This document shows, in pieces, positions 1 through 9,588 of a DNA stretch of 64,000 nucleotides. The notes under the pieces are model-generated. The model made no database searches, was not told where the DNA came from, and saw only the letters and a program-made list of their open reading frames with translations. The position numbers and the translations under genes were made by a program. How positions within the stretch are numbered: position 1 is the stretch's first letter; each line of letters opens with the position of its first letter. The stretch comes from PXAP01 sp964421595 (GTDB lineage Bacteria > Bacteroidota > Bacteroidia > Bacteroidales > PUMT01), in the NCBI GenBank assembly GCA_964421595.1, contig CAYQXY010000010.1, positions 55,687 through 119,686 of the forward strand, given 5' to 3'.

Positions 1-67
1 TTCAAACAAAATTAATCAATTCACCGGCTTTTGCCAATCCATTATCTTTTCGCAATTGATATCATAT

Positions 68-1858
68 CTACATCTTTTCCGGAACTGTTATTCCAAGCAA
101 TTCCATGCTGTTTTTAATTACCATACCGGTCATGCCAGTCAGTTTAAGCCTGAATTCCCTTACTACCGGATCAGGCTCCTTAATAACCGGATGATCATGG
201 TAAAACTGATTAAACTCTTTTGCAAGCTCAAAAACATAATTGGCAATAAGTGCCGGGCTGCAGTTATTGCCTGATTCTGTAACTACTTCCGGGTATTCAT
301 GCAGCAATACCGCCAGTCTGGTTTCCTTTTCACTTAAAGGAAACCCGTTCTTCATAGTGTCAGTGACGATAATTCCCAGTTGAAATGCGTTCTTTAGCAG
401 TGAACAGATCCTTGCATGAGTATACTGAATAAACGGGCCGGTATTTCCATTAAAATCAATTGATTCTTCTGGATTAAAAATCATATTTTTTCTGGGATCC
501 ACCTTTAAGATGAAGTATTTAAGGGCTCCCATTCCAATGGTTTTAATAATATCCTCCCTCTCCTTATCAGCCAGTCCGTCAAGCTTTCCCAGTTCAGCAG
601 AAAGTCTGCCGGCAGTTTGAATCATCTCATCGATAAGATTATCAGCATCAACCACCTTACCTTCACGGGACTTCATTTTACCTGAAGGAAGCTCAACCAT
701 GCCATAGGAAATATGTTCAAGTGATCCTGCCCATTTATATCCCAGCTCATCGAGAATGAGTGATAATACTTTAAAGTGATAATCCTGTTCATTACCGACT
801 ACATAATACATCCTGTCGGCATTGTAATCGGCTTGCCGGAGCACGGCAGTACCCAGGTCCTGGGTTATATACACTGAAGTACCATCAGACCGCAGTAACA
901 GCTTCTCATCCAATCCCCTGTGGGTGAGATCGGCCCAGACTGATCCGTCTTTTTTTCTTTTCAGAATGGATTTTTTCAGTCCCTCCTCCACAATTAATTT
1001 GCCAGTATGATAGGTCTCCGATTCATAATAGATCCTGTCGAATGTTACTCCCATTCTCTCATATGTTACATCAAAACCCTCATAAACCCATCCATTCATC
1101 ATTTTCCATAAATAGGTAACCGCCGGGTCATCTGCCTCCCATTTTCTGAGCATCTCCTGGGCTTCCTTTATCAGGGAAGCTTCCTTCCTGGCCTCCTCCT
1201 CTCCCATACCCTTCTCAACAAGTTCTTGTATTTCAGCCCGGTAAGCAGTTTCAAATTTCACGTATAAATCACCTACATAATGATCACCCTTTACACCAGC
1301 ATCTTCTGGTGTTCTGTTCTCACCCCATTTCTGCCAGGCAAGCATAGTCTTGCAAATATGAATACCTCTGTCGTTCACAAGGTTAACTTTCTTTACATTC
1401 TTTCCGTTAGCCTCCAGTATCCTGGAAATACTGATACCAAGGAGGTTATTCCTCACGTGACCGAGATGCAGGGGTTTATTGGTATTGGGAGATGAGAACT
1501 CAACAAGCACCGTTTCTTTATCAAGTGGTGCTTCAGGTAACCCGTAGTTATTGTCAGTATGGTAGCGGTTTACAAATCCAATCCAATATGACGGTTCTAC
1601 CACCAGGTTAAGAAAACCCTTGACTACGTTGAAATCGTCTATTTCCTTAAGCTCTTTCAGATAGATACCTAAAACTTCTGCAGCTTCCTGCGGTGATTTT
1701 TTAATGAATCTGCTTAGTGTAAAAACGACCAGGGTAATATCACCCACGAATTCCCTTCTGGTTTTCTGGAGTTGAATTAGTGAACTATCGGGTTCCGGAA
1801 GGGATTTTTCAATGAAGAAACGGTGAACAGCACCGGCAATAATACTTTCGATTCTCAT
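68..1858 (-). CDS. argS: Arginyl-tRNA synthetase
   Basis: Class I aminoacyl-tRNA synthetase that charges tRNA-Arg in the cytoplasm. The 596-residue protein has the usual family length. An N-terminal additional domain (about 1-110) is followed by the HIGH-type motif HLGH at 131-134. The KMSKS-equivalent KMKSR lies at about 394-398, and a C-terminal DALR anticodon-binding domain contains YTHARICSLL. Transcription runs toward the window start, so its downstream neighbours are not visible. It is divergent from the glycosyltransferase at 2145 with a gap of about 290 bases. I see no truncation or frameshift. Assignment is secure. Confidence 0.97.
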   Translation of the reverse strand: MRIESIIAGAVHRFFIEKSLPEPDSSLIQLQKTRREFVGDITLVVFTLSRFIKKSPQEAAEVLGIYLKELKEIDDFNVVKGFLNLVVEPSYWIGFVNRYHTDNNYGLPEAPLDKETVLVEFSSPNTNKPLHLGHVRNNLLGISISRILEANGKNVKKVNLVNDRGIHICKTMLAWQKWGENRTPEDAGVKGDHYVGDLYVKFETAYRAEIQELVEKGMGEEEARKEASLIKEAQEMLRKWEADDPAVTYLWKMMNGWVYEGFDVTYERMGVTFDRIYYESETYHTGKLIVEEGLKKSILKRKKDGSVWADLTHRGLDEKLLLRSDGTSVYITQDLGTAVLRQADYNADRMYYVVGNEQDYHFKVLSLILDELGYKWAGSLEHISYGMVELPSGKMKSREGKVVDADNLIDEMIQTAGRLSAELGKLDGLADKEREDIIKTIGMGALKYFILKVDPRKNMIFNPEESIDFNGNTGPFIQYTHARICSLLKNAFQLGIIVTDTMKNGFPLSEKETRLAVLLHEYPEVVTESGNNCSPALIANYVFELAKEFNQFYHDHPVIKEPDPVVREFRLKLTGMTGMVIKNSMELLGITVPEKM

Positions 1859-2144
1859 TTGACAGGGTCAGGTTCAGTGGGTAATTTACTCAGCCAGCAA
1901 AGATAATAAGAATCATATTAATTCTGCCATGCCGGTTGCAGCTAATTATTACACCTGAGTAAAACAGGAAGCCGGCATCCGGATCCGGAATCCCGGGGTT
2001 TTAGTTTAATACATTGTGGCTGCCGGAAACAGGCACAATCCTGAGAGAGGTACAATAATTTGTAAAAAAACGTGGCTGGCTGTGGCAATTTAATAAAAGT
2101 CTGAACCTTGGAAATAATGGTTATTTTTTGCTATTTTGCTTATC

Positions 2145-3281
2145 ATGATTAAAAAGCGTGTAATTGTATCGGTTACAAACGACCTGGCAACTGATCAGCG
2201 GGTAAGCCGTTTGTGCCGGACCTTAAGCTCAGTTGGATTCGAGGTTATCCTGACAGGCAGAATTCTGAGGGACAGCTTGCCTCTTACCATCACATCATAC
2301 AAGACAAGGAGAGTCAGGCACTGGTTCAATAAAAAAATGTTTTTTTATGCAGAATATAATATCAGGCTGTTTTTTTACCTACTTTTCACACCATTTGACA
2401 TCCTGCATTCAAATGATCTTGACACTCTTCCGGCAAATTACCTTGTTTCCAGGATTAAACGAAGGCCCATGGTATACGATTCTCACGAATACTTCACCGA
2501 AGTTCCCGGACTGGCGGGCCGCCCTGCAGTAAAAAAAATATGGGAATTCATTGAAAGAAAAATCCTTCCTGACATAAAGCATATAATTACTGTTAATGAT
2601 TCAATAGCGGGAATTTACAAAACAAAATATTCAAGACACATACATGTGATCAGGAACCTTCCTGAAAAGATTACCATAAATACATCACCCTCACCTTCCC
2701 GTTATGGACTGCCTGAAGATAAGAAACTGATAATTTTGCAGGGAAGGGGAATAAACAGGGACAGGGGAGCTGAAGAAGCGATACTTGCCATGCAGTATAT
2801 TGAAAATGCCGTGCTGGTGATTGCAGGTGACGGAGATATTGTGAATGAGCTTAAAGAACTTGTCAGACTTGAAGAGTCAGGGGAAAAAATATGTTTTATC
2901 CCGCCAGTTCCTTATAAGGAGTTGATGCAACTCACAAGTATCTGTCACTGTGGACTGTCACTCGATAAAGACACCAGCCTGAACTACCGGTACAGTTTGC
3001 CGAACAAACTATTCGATTATATTATGGCAGGAATACCGGTTCTGGCTTCTTCACTTCCTGAGGTCAGAAATATTGTTGAGCATTACGGAACAGGCCTTAT
3101 AACCACAGAAGTTAGTCCCCGACATATCGCAGAAAAGCTTAAGACTATCCTTTTTGATATACCAAAGGATTACTGGAAGGAGAAGCTCTTAAAAGCTTCA
3201 GAAGAGTTGAACTGGGAAACCGAAAAACATAAGCTGATTGATCTTTACATGTTGACAGCCAGTTACCAGGTGCATAAATAG
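2145..3281 (+). CDS. GT4-type glycosyltransferase
   Basis: Predicted cytoplasmic glycosyltransferase of the GT-B fold that transfers a sugar from an activated donor. The N-terminal lobe has the Bacteroidota-type pattern VTNDLATDQR followed by SNDLDTLPANY and YDSHEYF. The C-terminal lobe has the donor-binding stretch LPNKLFDYIMAGIPVLAS and ends in a typical terminal helix. I start it at the ATG at 2145 (MIKKRVIV); a TTG nine bases upstream is possible but less likely. It stands alone between argS and the thioredoxin gene, with no polysaccharide cluster nearby, so neither donor nor acceptor can be named. Confidence 0.85.
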   Translation: MIKKRVIVSVTNDLATDQRVSRLCRTLSSVGFEVILTGRILRDSLPLTITSYKTRRVRHWFNKKMFFYAEYNIRLFFYLLFTPFDILHSNDLDTLPANYLVSRIKRRPMVYDSHEYFTEVPGLAGRPAVKKIWEFIERKILPDIKHIITVNDSIAGIYKTKYSRHIHVIRNLPEKITINTSPSPSRYGLPEDKKLIILQGRGINRDRGAEEAILAMQYIENAVLVIAGDGDIVNELKELVRLEESGEKICFIPPVPYKELMQLTSICHCGLSLDKDTSLNYRYSLPNKLFDYIMAGIPVLASSLPEVRNIVEHYGTGLITTEVSPRHIAEKLKTILFDIPKDYWKEKLLKASEELNWETEKHKLIDLYMLTASYQVHK

Positions 3282-3566
3282 CCTCCTGTAAATGGAATAT
3301 GTTAAATTTTTATAAAACTATATCAGGACAATCAGGTATCCCGGGGTTCCGTATTTCCCCGATTCAAAGGTAATTCCCCTGATAAACGCCTGTAAGGTAA
3401 TCCCGGTTTAAAAAACAGAAAAAAAATACTCACTGGTTTTAATAGGAGAAACATTTAAATTTCAGATTCGTAATATCTTTAAAAACCGGTTTTAATACCA
3501 GAAATTCATTTCCGGATGTTATTTTTGTAATTAATTAAAGCCTAACATACAATAATACTTTATCTA

Positions 3567-4973
3567 ATGAACAGATTCAGGCATACTGCTTTAGTTCTGG
3601 CATTTTTCCTCGCAGCATTTACTCCATTATTCTCTGCCGGATACAATATCAGCATAAGGATAGACGGAATTCAGGATACCACATTGCTGCTGGCATACCA
3701 TTTCGGAAACAGGAAGTACATAAAAGATACGATTCGGGTAGATTCGCGTGGTGCCGGAATATTCAGTGGAGAAGAAGCACTTCCCGGAGGAATATACCTG
3801 GTTGTAATGCCTGAAATGAATTATTTTGAACTTCTGATAGACAAGGAGCAGGAATTTGTTGTAGAAACGAACACTGAAGATCCTGTCAGGAACATGACAA
3901 TAAGAGGATCGGCTGAAAATGAACAGTTCATTAAATACCACAAATTCATGGGTGATATGCAAACCTTATCATCCCGTCTGCAGGAAAGAATGGAGAATAA
4001 CCGTCAAAATCCCGATTCCATGCAATATTTGCAATCCGAGGCTAAAACACTTGACGGTAAGGTTCAGGAGTACTGGAAATCGATAGTTGCCGATAATCCC
4101 GGAACACTGCTTGCCAATATGATAAATGCGATGCAGAATCCTAAGATACCTGATTTTGATATACCTGCTTCAGCAAATAATCCAGACTCGCTTAAATGGG
4201 CTAAAGGTTACGAATTCAACAAACAGCATTACTTTGACCTGATTGATTTCTCTGATGACAGGCTACTGAGGACCCCGGTTCTTCATAGTAAACTGGAGCA
4301 TTTCTTTTCCCGTGTCCTGATACAGCAACCTGATGCCATAATTCCAGAAGTAGTAAGGATCATCGAATTGTCAAAAGCTAATCAGCAGGTTTTTCAATAT
4401 GTTCTGGTATACCTTTTAAATCACTATGAACGATCACATATTATGGGGCTCGATGAGGTATTTGTCGAACTGGCGGAAAGATACTACCTGACGGGTGAAG
4501 CATTCTGGGCTGATGAAGAAACAGTTTCAAAATTAAGGGAGAGAGTTGAGCGACTTAAACCCAATCTGATTGGGAGAACTGCAGCCGATCTGAAAATGAG
4601 TACGCCCCGGGGTGCAACAGTAAGCCTTCATGATATCATAGCAGATTATACTATCGTCTATTTTTATGAACCCGGCTGCGGCCACTGTAAAGTTGTGACT
4701 CCAAAACTGAATGAATTAAACATAAAGTATAAAGACAGGGTAAAGGTTTTCGGTGTATACATACTTGGCGACACAAAAGAATGGACTGATTACATTGACA
4801 GCAATAACCTGGACTGGATTAACGTCTATGATCCTCAAAACACTTCGTATTTCAGGCATTATTACGATGTTTACAGCACTCCCACGATATACATTCTCGA
4901 TTCAAAGAAAACCATTATTGCCAAGCGGCTGGGAATAGAAACCGTTGAACAGATGCTGGAAGAGCTAATGTAA
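3567..4973 (+). CDS. Secreted thioredoxin-like protein (DUF5106/TlpA type)
   Basis: Probable periplasmic thiol-disulfide protein of 468 residues. A signal peptide (about 1-24) is followed by a beta-rich DUF4369-like segment (about 27-115) and a helical DUF5106-like middle. The C-terminal thioredoxin domain (about 335-468) carries CGHC at 371-374 and a cis-proline region STPTIYIL. CxxC proteins of this architecture are common in Bacteroidota and are thought to reduce disulfides or support cytochrome and cell-envelope maturation. The substrate is not known from sequence. A TAnnTTTG-like box lies at 3520-3527. The gene is convergent with sucD, only 13 bases away. Confidence 0.85.
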   Translation: MNRFRHTALVLAFFLAAFTPLFSAGYNISIRIDGIQDTTLLLAYHFGNRKYIKDTIRVDSRGAGIFSGEEALPGGIYLVVMPEMNYFELLIDKEQEFVVETNTEDPVRNMTIRGSAENEQFIKYHKFMGDMQTLSSRLQERMENNRQNPDSMQYLQSEAKTLDGKVQEYWKSIVADNPGTLLANMINAMQNPKIPDFDIPASANNPDSLKWAKGYEFNKQHYFDLIDFSDDRLLRTPVLHSKLEHFFSRVLIQQPDAIIPEVVRIIELSKANQQVFQYVLVYLLNHYERSHIMGLDEVFVELAERYYLTGEAFWADEETVSKLRERVERLKPNLIGRTAADLKMSTPRGATVSLHDIIADYTIVYFYEPGCGHCKVVTPKLNELNIKYKDRVKVFGVYILGDTKEWTDYIDSNNLDWINVYDPQNTSYFRHYYDVYSTPTIYILDSKKTIIAKRLGIETVEQMLEELM

Positions 4974-4986
4974 AAGCCGGGGGGGG

Positions 4987-5862
4987 TTATTGCTTTTTCA
5001 GAAGTCCCGCCATTGCAACCCCGATGTCAGCAGGAGACTCAACAACATGGATTCCGCATTCACGCATTATCTTCATTTTTGATGCCGCGGTATCATCACT
5101 GCCTCCAATTATTGCGCCTGCATGCCCCATCCTGCGGCCTTTTGGAGCTGTTTGCCCTGCGATGAATCCAACAACCGGTTTGGTCCCGTACTCCTTTATC
5201 CAGAGTGCAGCCTCAGCTTCCATCCCGCCACCAATCTCACCTATTACTATGATACCTTCTGTCTCAGGGTCATCCATTAACAATTTTACGGCATCAAGTG
5301 TGGTGGTACCAATTATCGGGTCTCCACCTATCCCTATACAGGTTGACTGACCCATGCCGGCTTTTGTTATCTGATCTACAGCCTCATACGTTAAAGTACC
5401 CGAGCGGGAAACAATACCCACGCTGCCTTTCTGATGGATGAAGCCGGGCATAATACCCACTTTTGCCTCTCCCGGAGATATGACCCCAGGGCAATTGGGC
5501 CCGATTAGCCTGGTTTTGCGCGATTTAAGATATTCTTTCACCTTGACCATATCTGATGTAGGGATACCTTCCGTAATGGCTACAATTACCTTAATACCGG
5601 CTTCAGCAGCTTCCATGATAGCGTCAGCAGCGAATGAAGGAGGCACAAATATTACCGAAGTATCGGCACCGGCAGTTTTTACAGCATCAATTACAGTATT
5701 GAACACAGGTTTTCCAAGGTGTTCCTGGCCTCCCTTCCCCGGGGTAACACCCCCCACTACATTGGTACCGTATTCTATCATCTGGGAAGCATGAAAACTG
5801 CCTTCGCTACCGGTAAAGCCCTGGACAACTACCCGGGAATGCTTATTTACAAGAACACTCAT
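4987..5862 (-). CDS. sucD: Succinyl-CoA ligase [ADP-forming] alpha subunit
   Basis: Alpha subunit of succinyl-CoA synthetase in the TCA cycle, forming succinate and ATP/GTP from succinyl-CoA with the SucC beta subunit. The 291-residue length is normal. The CoA-binding Rossmann part has VQGFTGSEGSFH, then GPNCPGVISP and SRSGTLTYE. The phosphorylated histidine is His247 in GRRMGHAGAIIGG. sucC is not next to it: downstream is a convergent gene and upstream a 370-base gap. The beta subunit must therefore be encoded elsewhere, as often in Bacteroidota. Assignment is secure. Confidence 0.97.
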   Translation of the reverse strand: MSVLVNKHSRVVVQGFTGSEGSFHASQMIEYGTNVVGGVTPGKGGQEHLGKPVFNTVIDAVKTAGADTSVIFVPPSFAADAIMEAAEAGIKVIVAITEGIPTSDMVKVKEYLKSRKTRLIGPNCPGVISPGEAKVGIMPGFIHQKGSVGIVSRSGTLTYEAVDQITKAGMGQSTCIGIGGDPIIGTTTLDAVKLLMDDPETEGIIVIGEIGGGMEAEAALWIKEYGTKPVVGFIAGQTAPKGRRMGHAGAIIGGSDDTAASKMKIMRECGIHVVESPADIGVAMAGLLKKQ

Positions 5863-6185
5863 TTAAATAATATTTAGTTTTTTACAAATTCATTTATAAG
5901 CCTCATTAAAACATGCTGACTAAATTCAATAATGCCATGATCCATCAAAGCCCCAACAAAAAAGCATCCCGGCAAGGATCATTTGTTTTCCCATTTGTGA
6001 TTCTCTCGCAATTTACTCCTAACAATTTTGTGTCTGATCAGAATCCACCCTCCATCTCAAATATGCCTCAATCTTCATAACAACCTTATGAAATGTAAAG
6101 ACAATAATGATGACAAATATAAATAATTAAGCAATAACCACAAGCATATCAGTAGTACTTCAATAACTGCCGGAAGCTTCATTTT
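5863..6185. other. Non-coding gap between sucD and mnmE
   Basis: This AT-rich divergent intergenic region holds no open frame with family resemblance and no tRNA-like fold that I can see. It must contain the sucD promoter, but I could not place a convincing TTTG / TAnnTTTG pair for it. The mnmE promoter lies just beyond its right end. Confidence 0.5.
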
Positions 6186-6215
6186 TTTGATTCAGCAATT
6201 AAAAAGTTAATTTTG
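6186..6215 (+). promoter_or_regulatory. Bacteroidota-type promoter of mnmE
   Basis: A -33 box TTTG at 6186-6189 and a -7 box TAATTTTG (TAnnTTTG) at 6208-6215 are separated by 18 bases, matching the Bacteroidota sigma-ABfr consensus. The -7 box ends 17 bases before the mnmE ATG at 6233, so the 5' leader would be very short. There is no Shine-Dalgarno sequence. Confidence 0.65.
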
Positions 6216-6232
6216 CAGATTAATAAACGACT

Positions 6233-7741
6233 ATGTATAAGGGACCGACCATAGCAGCCATTGCCACACCTCCGGGACAGGGAGCTATTGCAGTAATCCG
6301 GGTAAGCGGTGAAAATGCCATTCAAGTGTGCGAAAAGATATTCCAGCCGGCCATTGCCGGTCCCCGACTTTCAAAACACCCCCCAAATACGATCCATTAT
6401 GGCAAGATTCTGGAAAACGGTGCTACCCTTGATAATGTACTCGTAAGCATTTTCAGGGCACCACGTTCCTATACCGGTGAGGATATAATTGAAATCTCCT
6501 GTCATGGTTCAGTCTTCATTCAACAACAGATAATACAACTCCTTGTCCGTAACGGAGTAGCAGCCGCCCGTCCGGGAGAGTTCACGCAGAGGGCTTTCCT
6601 GAATGGAAAAATGGATCTATCCCAGGCTGAAGCAGTTGCTGACCTTATAGCATCTGAATCGGCCGCTTTCCATAAAGTGGCAATGAACCAGATGCGGGGA
6701 GGATTTTCCTCTGAGATAGGGGTTCTTCGCAAGCAGCTTCTGAACTTCATTTCGCTTATAGAGCTTGAACTGGACTTCAGTGAAGAGGATGTAGAATTTG
6801 CCAGCCGCAGTGATCTAAAAGTATTGCTGGATAATATATCACGCCTGATTAGTTCGCTTACCGGTTCTTTTGCCTTCGGAAATGCCCTGAAAAATGGTAT
6901 CCCGGTAGTAATTGCCGGTAAACCCAATACCGGCAAATCGACCTTGCTTAATGCCCTCCTGATGGAGGAAAAGGCTATTGTATCGGAAATACCCGGAACC
7001 ACACGTGATTCTATTGAGGATTTAATACATATTGAAGGTATTACCTTTCGGTTCATTGATACAGCAGGCATACGTGAAACTACCGACACAATTGAAATTC
7101 TGGGCATTCAGCGGACTATGGATAAAATACGGAACGCTGAAATAATCCTTCTTATGGCCGAGGTAACCGATTCCCGCGATCAGATAAATCATCTGCTTAA
7201 TGGAATACGAAGCACCCCTGAATTCAGCGGCAAGAAAATCATTCTTCTGCTAAACAAGAGCGATTTGAAAGCTGCTGACAAGAAGACCGGCAACTCCAGT
7301 CAATCTGAAAGATCAGGAAATCCATTAGTGGATAATAGTTATTCCGGAGATTCCTTCCAAAAAAATGGTCCCTCTGAAACAGAGGACTTTCCTTATGCTG
7401 ATCTTACTCCTTCTGCGGGTGGTAATGACCATGTCATGGAGATCTCCGCCAAAACAGGCACAGGAATTGATAATCTCAGGAACCTGCTGGTTTCCATAGT
7501 ACAACAGGGCAAACCCACGGATACTGATGTAGTAGTAACAAACATCAGGCACTACCATGCCCTGAAAAATGCCCATGAAGCAATTCTTCGTGCCTCTGCC
7601 GGGCTTGAACATCACATCACCGGCGATCTGCTCGCAATGGATATCAGGGAGGTTCTCTACTACCTCGGCGAAATTACCGGCGAAATTACCACTGACGAAA
7701 TCCTTGGAAATATATTCAAGAACTTTTGCATCGGAAAGTAA
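6233..7741 (+). CDS. mnmE: tRNA modification GTPase MnmE
   Basis: GTPase that with MnmG installs the carboxymethylaminomethyl group on wobble uridine 34 of certain tRNAs. An N-terminal folate-binding domain (about 1-120) precedes a helical domain. The G domain carries P-loop GKPNTGKS (229-236), G2/G3 in PGTTRD and DTAG, and NKSD (341-344). The C-terminal catalytic FCIGK ends the protein with Cys499. At 502 residues it is about 50 longer than typical. The extra length is a Ser/Gly/Asn-rich insert of about residues 349-399 between NKSD and the G5 SAK motif (405-407). Such an insert should loop out of the G domain. The frame stays intact through it. Confidence 0.96.
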   Translation: MYKGPTIAAIATPPGQGAIAVIRVSGENAIQVCEKIFQPAIAGPRLSKHPPNTIHYGKILENGATLDNVLVSIFRAPRSYTGEDIIEISCHGSVFIQQQIIQLLVRNGVAAARPGEFTQRAFLNGKMDLSQAEAVADLIASESAAFHKVAMNQMRGGFSSEIGVLRKQLLNFISLIELELDFSEEDVEFASRSDLKVLLDNISRLISSLTGSFAFGNALKNGIPVVIAGKPNTGKSTLLNALLMEEKAIVSEIPGTTRDSIEDLIHIEGITFRFIDTAGIRETTDTIEILGIQRTMDKIRNAEIILLMAEVTDSRDQINHLLNGIRSTPEFSGKKIILLLNKSDLKAADKKTGNSSQSERSGNPLVDNSYSGDSFQKNGPSETEDFPYADLTPSAGGNDHVMEISAKTGTGIDNLRNLLVSIVQQGKPTDTDVVVTNIRHYHALKNAHEAILRASAGLEHHITGDLLAMDIREVLYYLGEITGEITTDEILGNIFKNFCIGK

Positions 7742-7851
7742 TGTCGCCGATTAGCCACAACCAAGGTATTTTCCCGGGTTTATCCGGAGCCAGACCAATG
7801 CATTCGTATAAATTACCGTCAAACAACTCTAAGATTTGGGTTTTATGACGT

Positions 7852-9222
7852 TTATAGTTCTGAAGTTTTCCGGGTTATACTCTCTTTCGATGAACTTAAC
7901 TCATACCAGTTAATATTTCTTGTGATATACATTGTAAAAGCGAGTATCGATGTAAGACCAATGCTGCCAATCAAAAGCGCATAGTCCTGCACCTGAAGTG
8001 TGATATAAACAAATGTATAGGTGAAACCAAGAATTATTACCAATGCGATCGTATGCCTGGTATTGCGAAGGATGGACCTGGCATACAAGCCGATAATGCT
8101 TATAATGGACACGCTCGAAATAAGATAAGCAAAATTAAAACTGGAATGCTCCGAAATGGAAACCAGAAGAGTGTAGAACAGTACAAGAGCTAATCCAATT
8201 AATATATACTGGAAAGGATGCATCCTGCCCTGGTTAAAGATCTCAACAAGAAAAAATGTTAAAAAAGTCAGGGAAATAGCCAGTAACGCATATTTGGCTG
8301 ACCGCATCGATTTTTGATAATCGTTGGCGGGCATCAGAAGAGTGACGCCAAAGGAAGAATTCTGCATATCCTGGCTTTTACTATCACCAATCCAGAACTG
8401 AGGATAATTACGGTTCAACTCCAGCACTTGCCAGTCGGCGATAAAACCATCTTCAGTAACATTCCTGTCTTCAGGAAGGAATGAACCTGAAAAACTGGGA
8501 TCTTTCCAGTCGGAAGTCAGATGAACGCTCGTCTCCTTCCCCAGAGGGATAAAGCCCAGGAACTGGCTTCCCTGAAGTTGCAAACCAAAGGAAAAGTCAT
8601 AAAAATTCAGCCCGGCCGGCTGAAGAATATTCTTTACTGTAATACCCGAACTCACCAGTTGAAGGATGTTTGAACCTGGCTCAACTTCTTTTTGCTGATC
8701 ATTCCATTTCACGACAACTGTCTCTTTGATGCCTCTAAGGTCAGAGATATTAATTGTAAGAAAAGCGTCTTCAGGAAAAGCCTCGTATTCCTTTAGTTCT
8801 GATAAATATTTTGAAACATCTTCAAACTGACCTGAAAATGATAGATGAGAGTCATAAACCACAACCTCGTAAATTCCTCTGCGGAGTGATTTCGGTGCCA
8901 CACTGCCATTTATCATTAACTTTGAAGGTAAAATATGTGCCTGGCTGTGGACCGTTCTGATTTTATCATCTTCAATTACCTTCATTTCCAGCGGTATTGT
9001 AAGTATTGGCCCATATACATATTGCTCATTTGCCCATTTGCCGCTGACCTCATTTATTGTTTCCTGTTTCAGGGTTTCCCGTTCCTGAATCAGAGACCTG
9101 ACAAACGATACCGGGATCATTAAAAGCATCATCAAAACGAAGATGGAAAGCAATTTCAGTGTAACCGACCGTTTAATCGACTGACCTATGTTTTCCAGGT
9201 AATTTTTCGCGTGTGTTTCCAT
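7852..9222 (-). CDS. creD: CreD-family inner membrane protein
   Basis: CreD (inner membrane protein CreD / cell envelope integrity family), 456 residues from the ATG at 9222 (METHAKNY). One N-terminal transmembrane helix (about 25-45) precedes a large periplasmic domain. Four to six C-terminal helices follow, including the conserved HPFQYILIGLALVLFYTLLVS stretch shared by the family. Its biochemical role is unknown; in enterics it belongs to the CreBC regulon. An upstream in-frame ATG at 9261 exists but would overlap the palindrome at 9248-9264, so I prefer 9222. It lies downstream of a winged-helix regulator in the same direction, separated by an intergenic operator-like site. Confidence 0.9.
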   Translation of the reverse strand: METHAKNYLENIGQSIKRSVTLKLLSIFVLMMLLMIPVSFVRSLIQERETLKQETINEVSGKWANEQYVYGPILTIPLEMKVIEDDKIRTVHSQAHILPSKLMINGSVAPKSLRRGIYEVVVYDSHLSFSGQFEDVSKYLSELKEYEAFPEDAFLTINISDLRGIKETVVVKWNDQQKEVEPGSNILQLVSSGITVKNILQPAGLNFYDFSFGLQLQGSQFLGFIPLGKETSVHLTSDWKDPSFSGSFLPEDRNVTEDGFIADWQVLELNRNYPQFWIGDSKSQDMQNSSFGVTLLMPANDYQKSMRSAKYALLAISLTFLTFFLVEIFNQGRMHPFQYILIGLALVLFYTLLVSISEHSSFNFAYLISSVSIISIIGLYARSILRNTRHTIALVIILGFTYTFVYITLQVQDYALLIGSIGLTSILAFTMYITRNINWYELSSSKESITRKTSEL

Positions 9223-9247
9223 TTTATTAAAAATTAAGATTAAAAGT

Positions 9248-9264
9248 ACTTTGTATTTCAAAGT
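9248..9264. promoter_or_regulatory. Operator-like palindrome upstream of creD
   Basis: Perfect inverted repeat ACTTTG-TATTT-CAAAGT, preceded by AAAGT so that AAAGTACTTT is itself a palindrome. Read on the creD strand, the outer half plus two bases gives TAACTTTG, a match to the Bacteroidota -7 box TAnnTTTG. A protein bound here would therefore block RNA polymerase. A second copy lies at 10219-10235 before the other gene of the unit. The adjacent winged-helix protein is the obvious candidate ligand, by inference. Confidence 0.7.
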
Positions 9265-9288
9265 TAGTTGGCAAAAAAATATATGTAG

Positions 9289-9588
9289 CTATTTTTGTGA
9301 TCTTATTATATTCTCCAGTGCATTAATATGTTCTTCAAATGCCTTCTTTCCCTTTCTTGTCATGTAATATTTTGTATTTGGTTTTCGTCCGACAAATGAT
9401 TTCTTGACACTCAAAAAATCCTCCTTCTCCAGAGCTTTGAGATGACTTGCAAGATTTCCGTCGGTCACTTCCAGGTATTCCTTAAGGGAATTAAAATCAA
9501 ATGTATCATTTACTGCAAGTGCCGACATAATGCCCAACCTTATTCTGCTTTCGAAAGCTTTATGTAAACCTTTTATAATTGTTTTCAC
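9289..9588 (-). CDS. Winged-helix transcriptional regulator (HTH_34/ArsR-like)
   Basis: Small DNA-binding protein of about 99 residues. The winged-helix core runs LGIMSALAVNDTFDFNSLKEYL (helix), TDGNLASHLKALEKE (recognition helix) and a wing FVGRKPNTKYYMTRKG. I choose GTG at 9588 because the coding match begins KTIIKGLHKAF. That GTG overlaps the TGA of the upstream membrane-protein gene as GTGA, a translational-coupling arrangement. Proteins of this type in Bacteroidota are often paired with a small membrane protein and repress their own unit. Two matching palindromes at 9248 and 10219 are likely targets. The inducing signal is unknown. Confidence 0.85.
   Translation of the reverse strand: MKTIIKGLHKAFESRIRLGIMSALAVNDTFDFNSLKEYLEVTDGNLASHLKALEKEDFLSVKKSFVGRKPNTKYYMTRKGKKAFEEHINALENIIRSQK

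Noticed and set aside
56..274. Small frame on the + strand overlapping argS
   Set aside because: It lies opposite the conserved C-terminal domain of argS and has no family resemblance.
4974..4986. G-rich run between the thioredoxin and sucD genes as a regulatory element
   Set aside because: Only 13 bases lie between two convergent stop codons and there is no stem; probably plain spacer.
5024..5794. Two long frames antisense to sucD
   Set aside because: They mirror the conserved sucD codon pattern and have no recognisable domain; sucD itself is complete.
6520..7107. 195-codon antisense frame in mnmE
   Set aside because: Composition is a Ser/Arg-rich shadow of the real gene, which is intact with all GTPase motifs.
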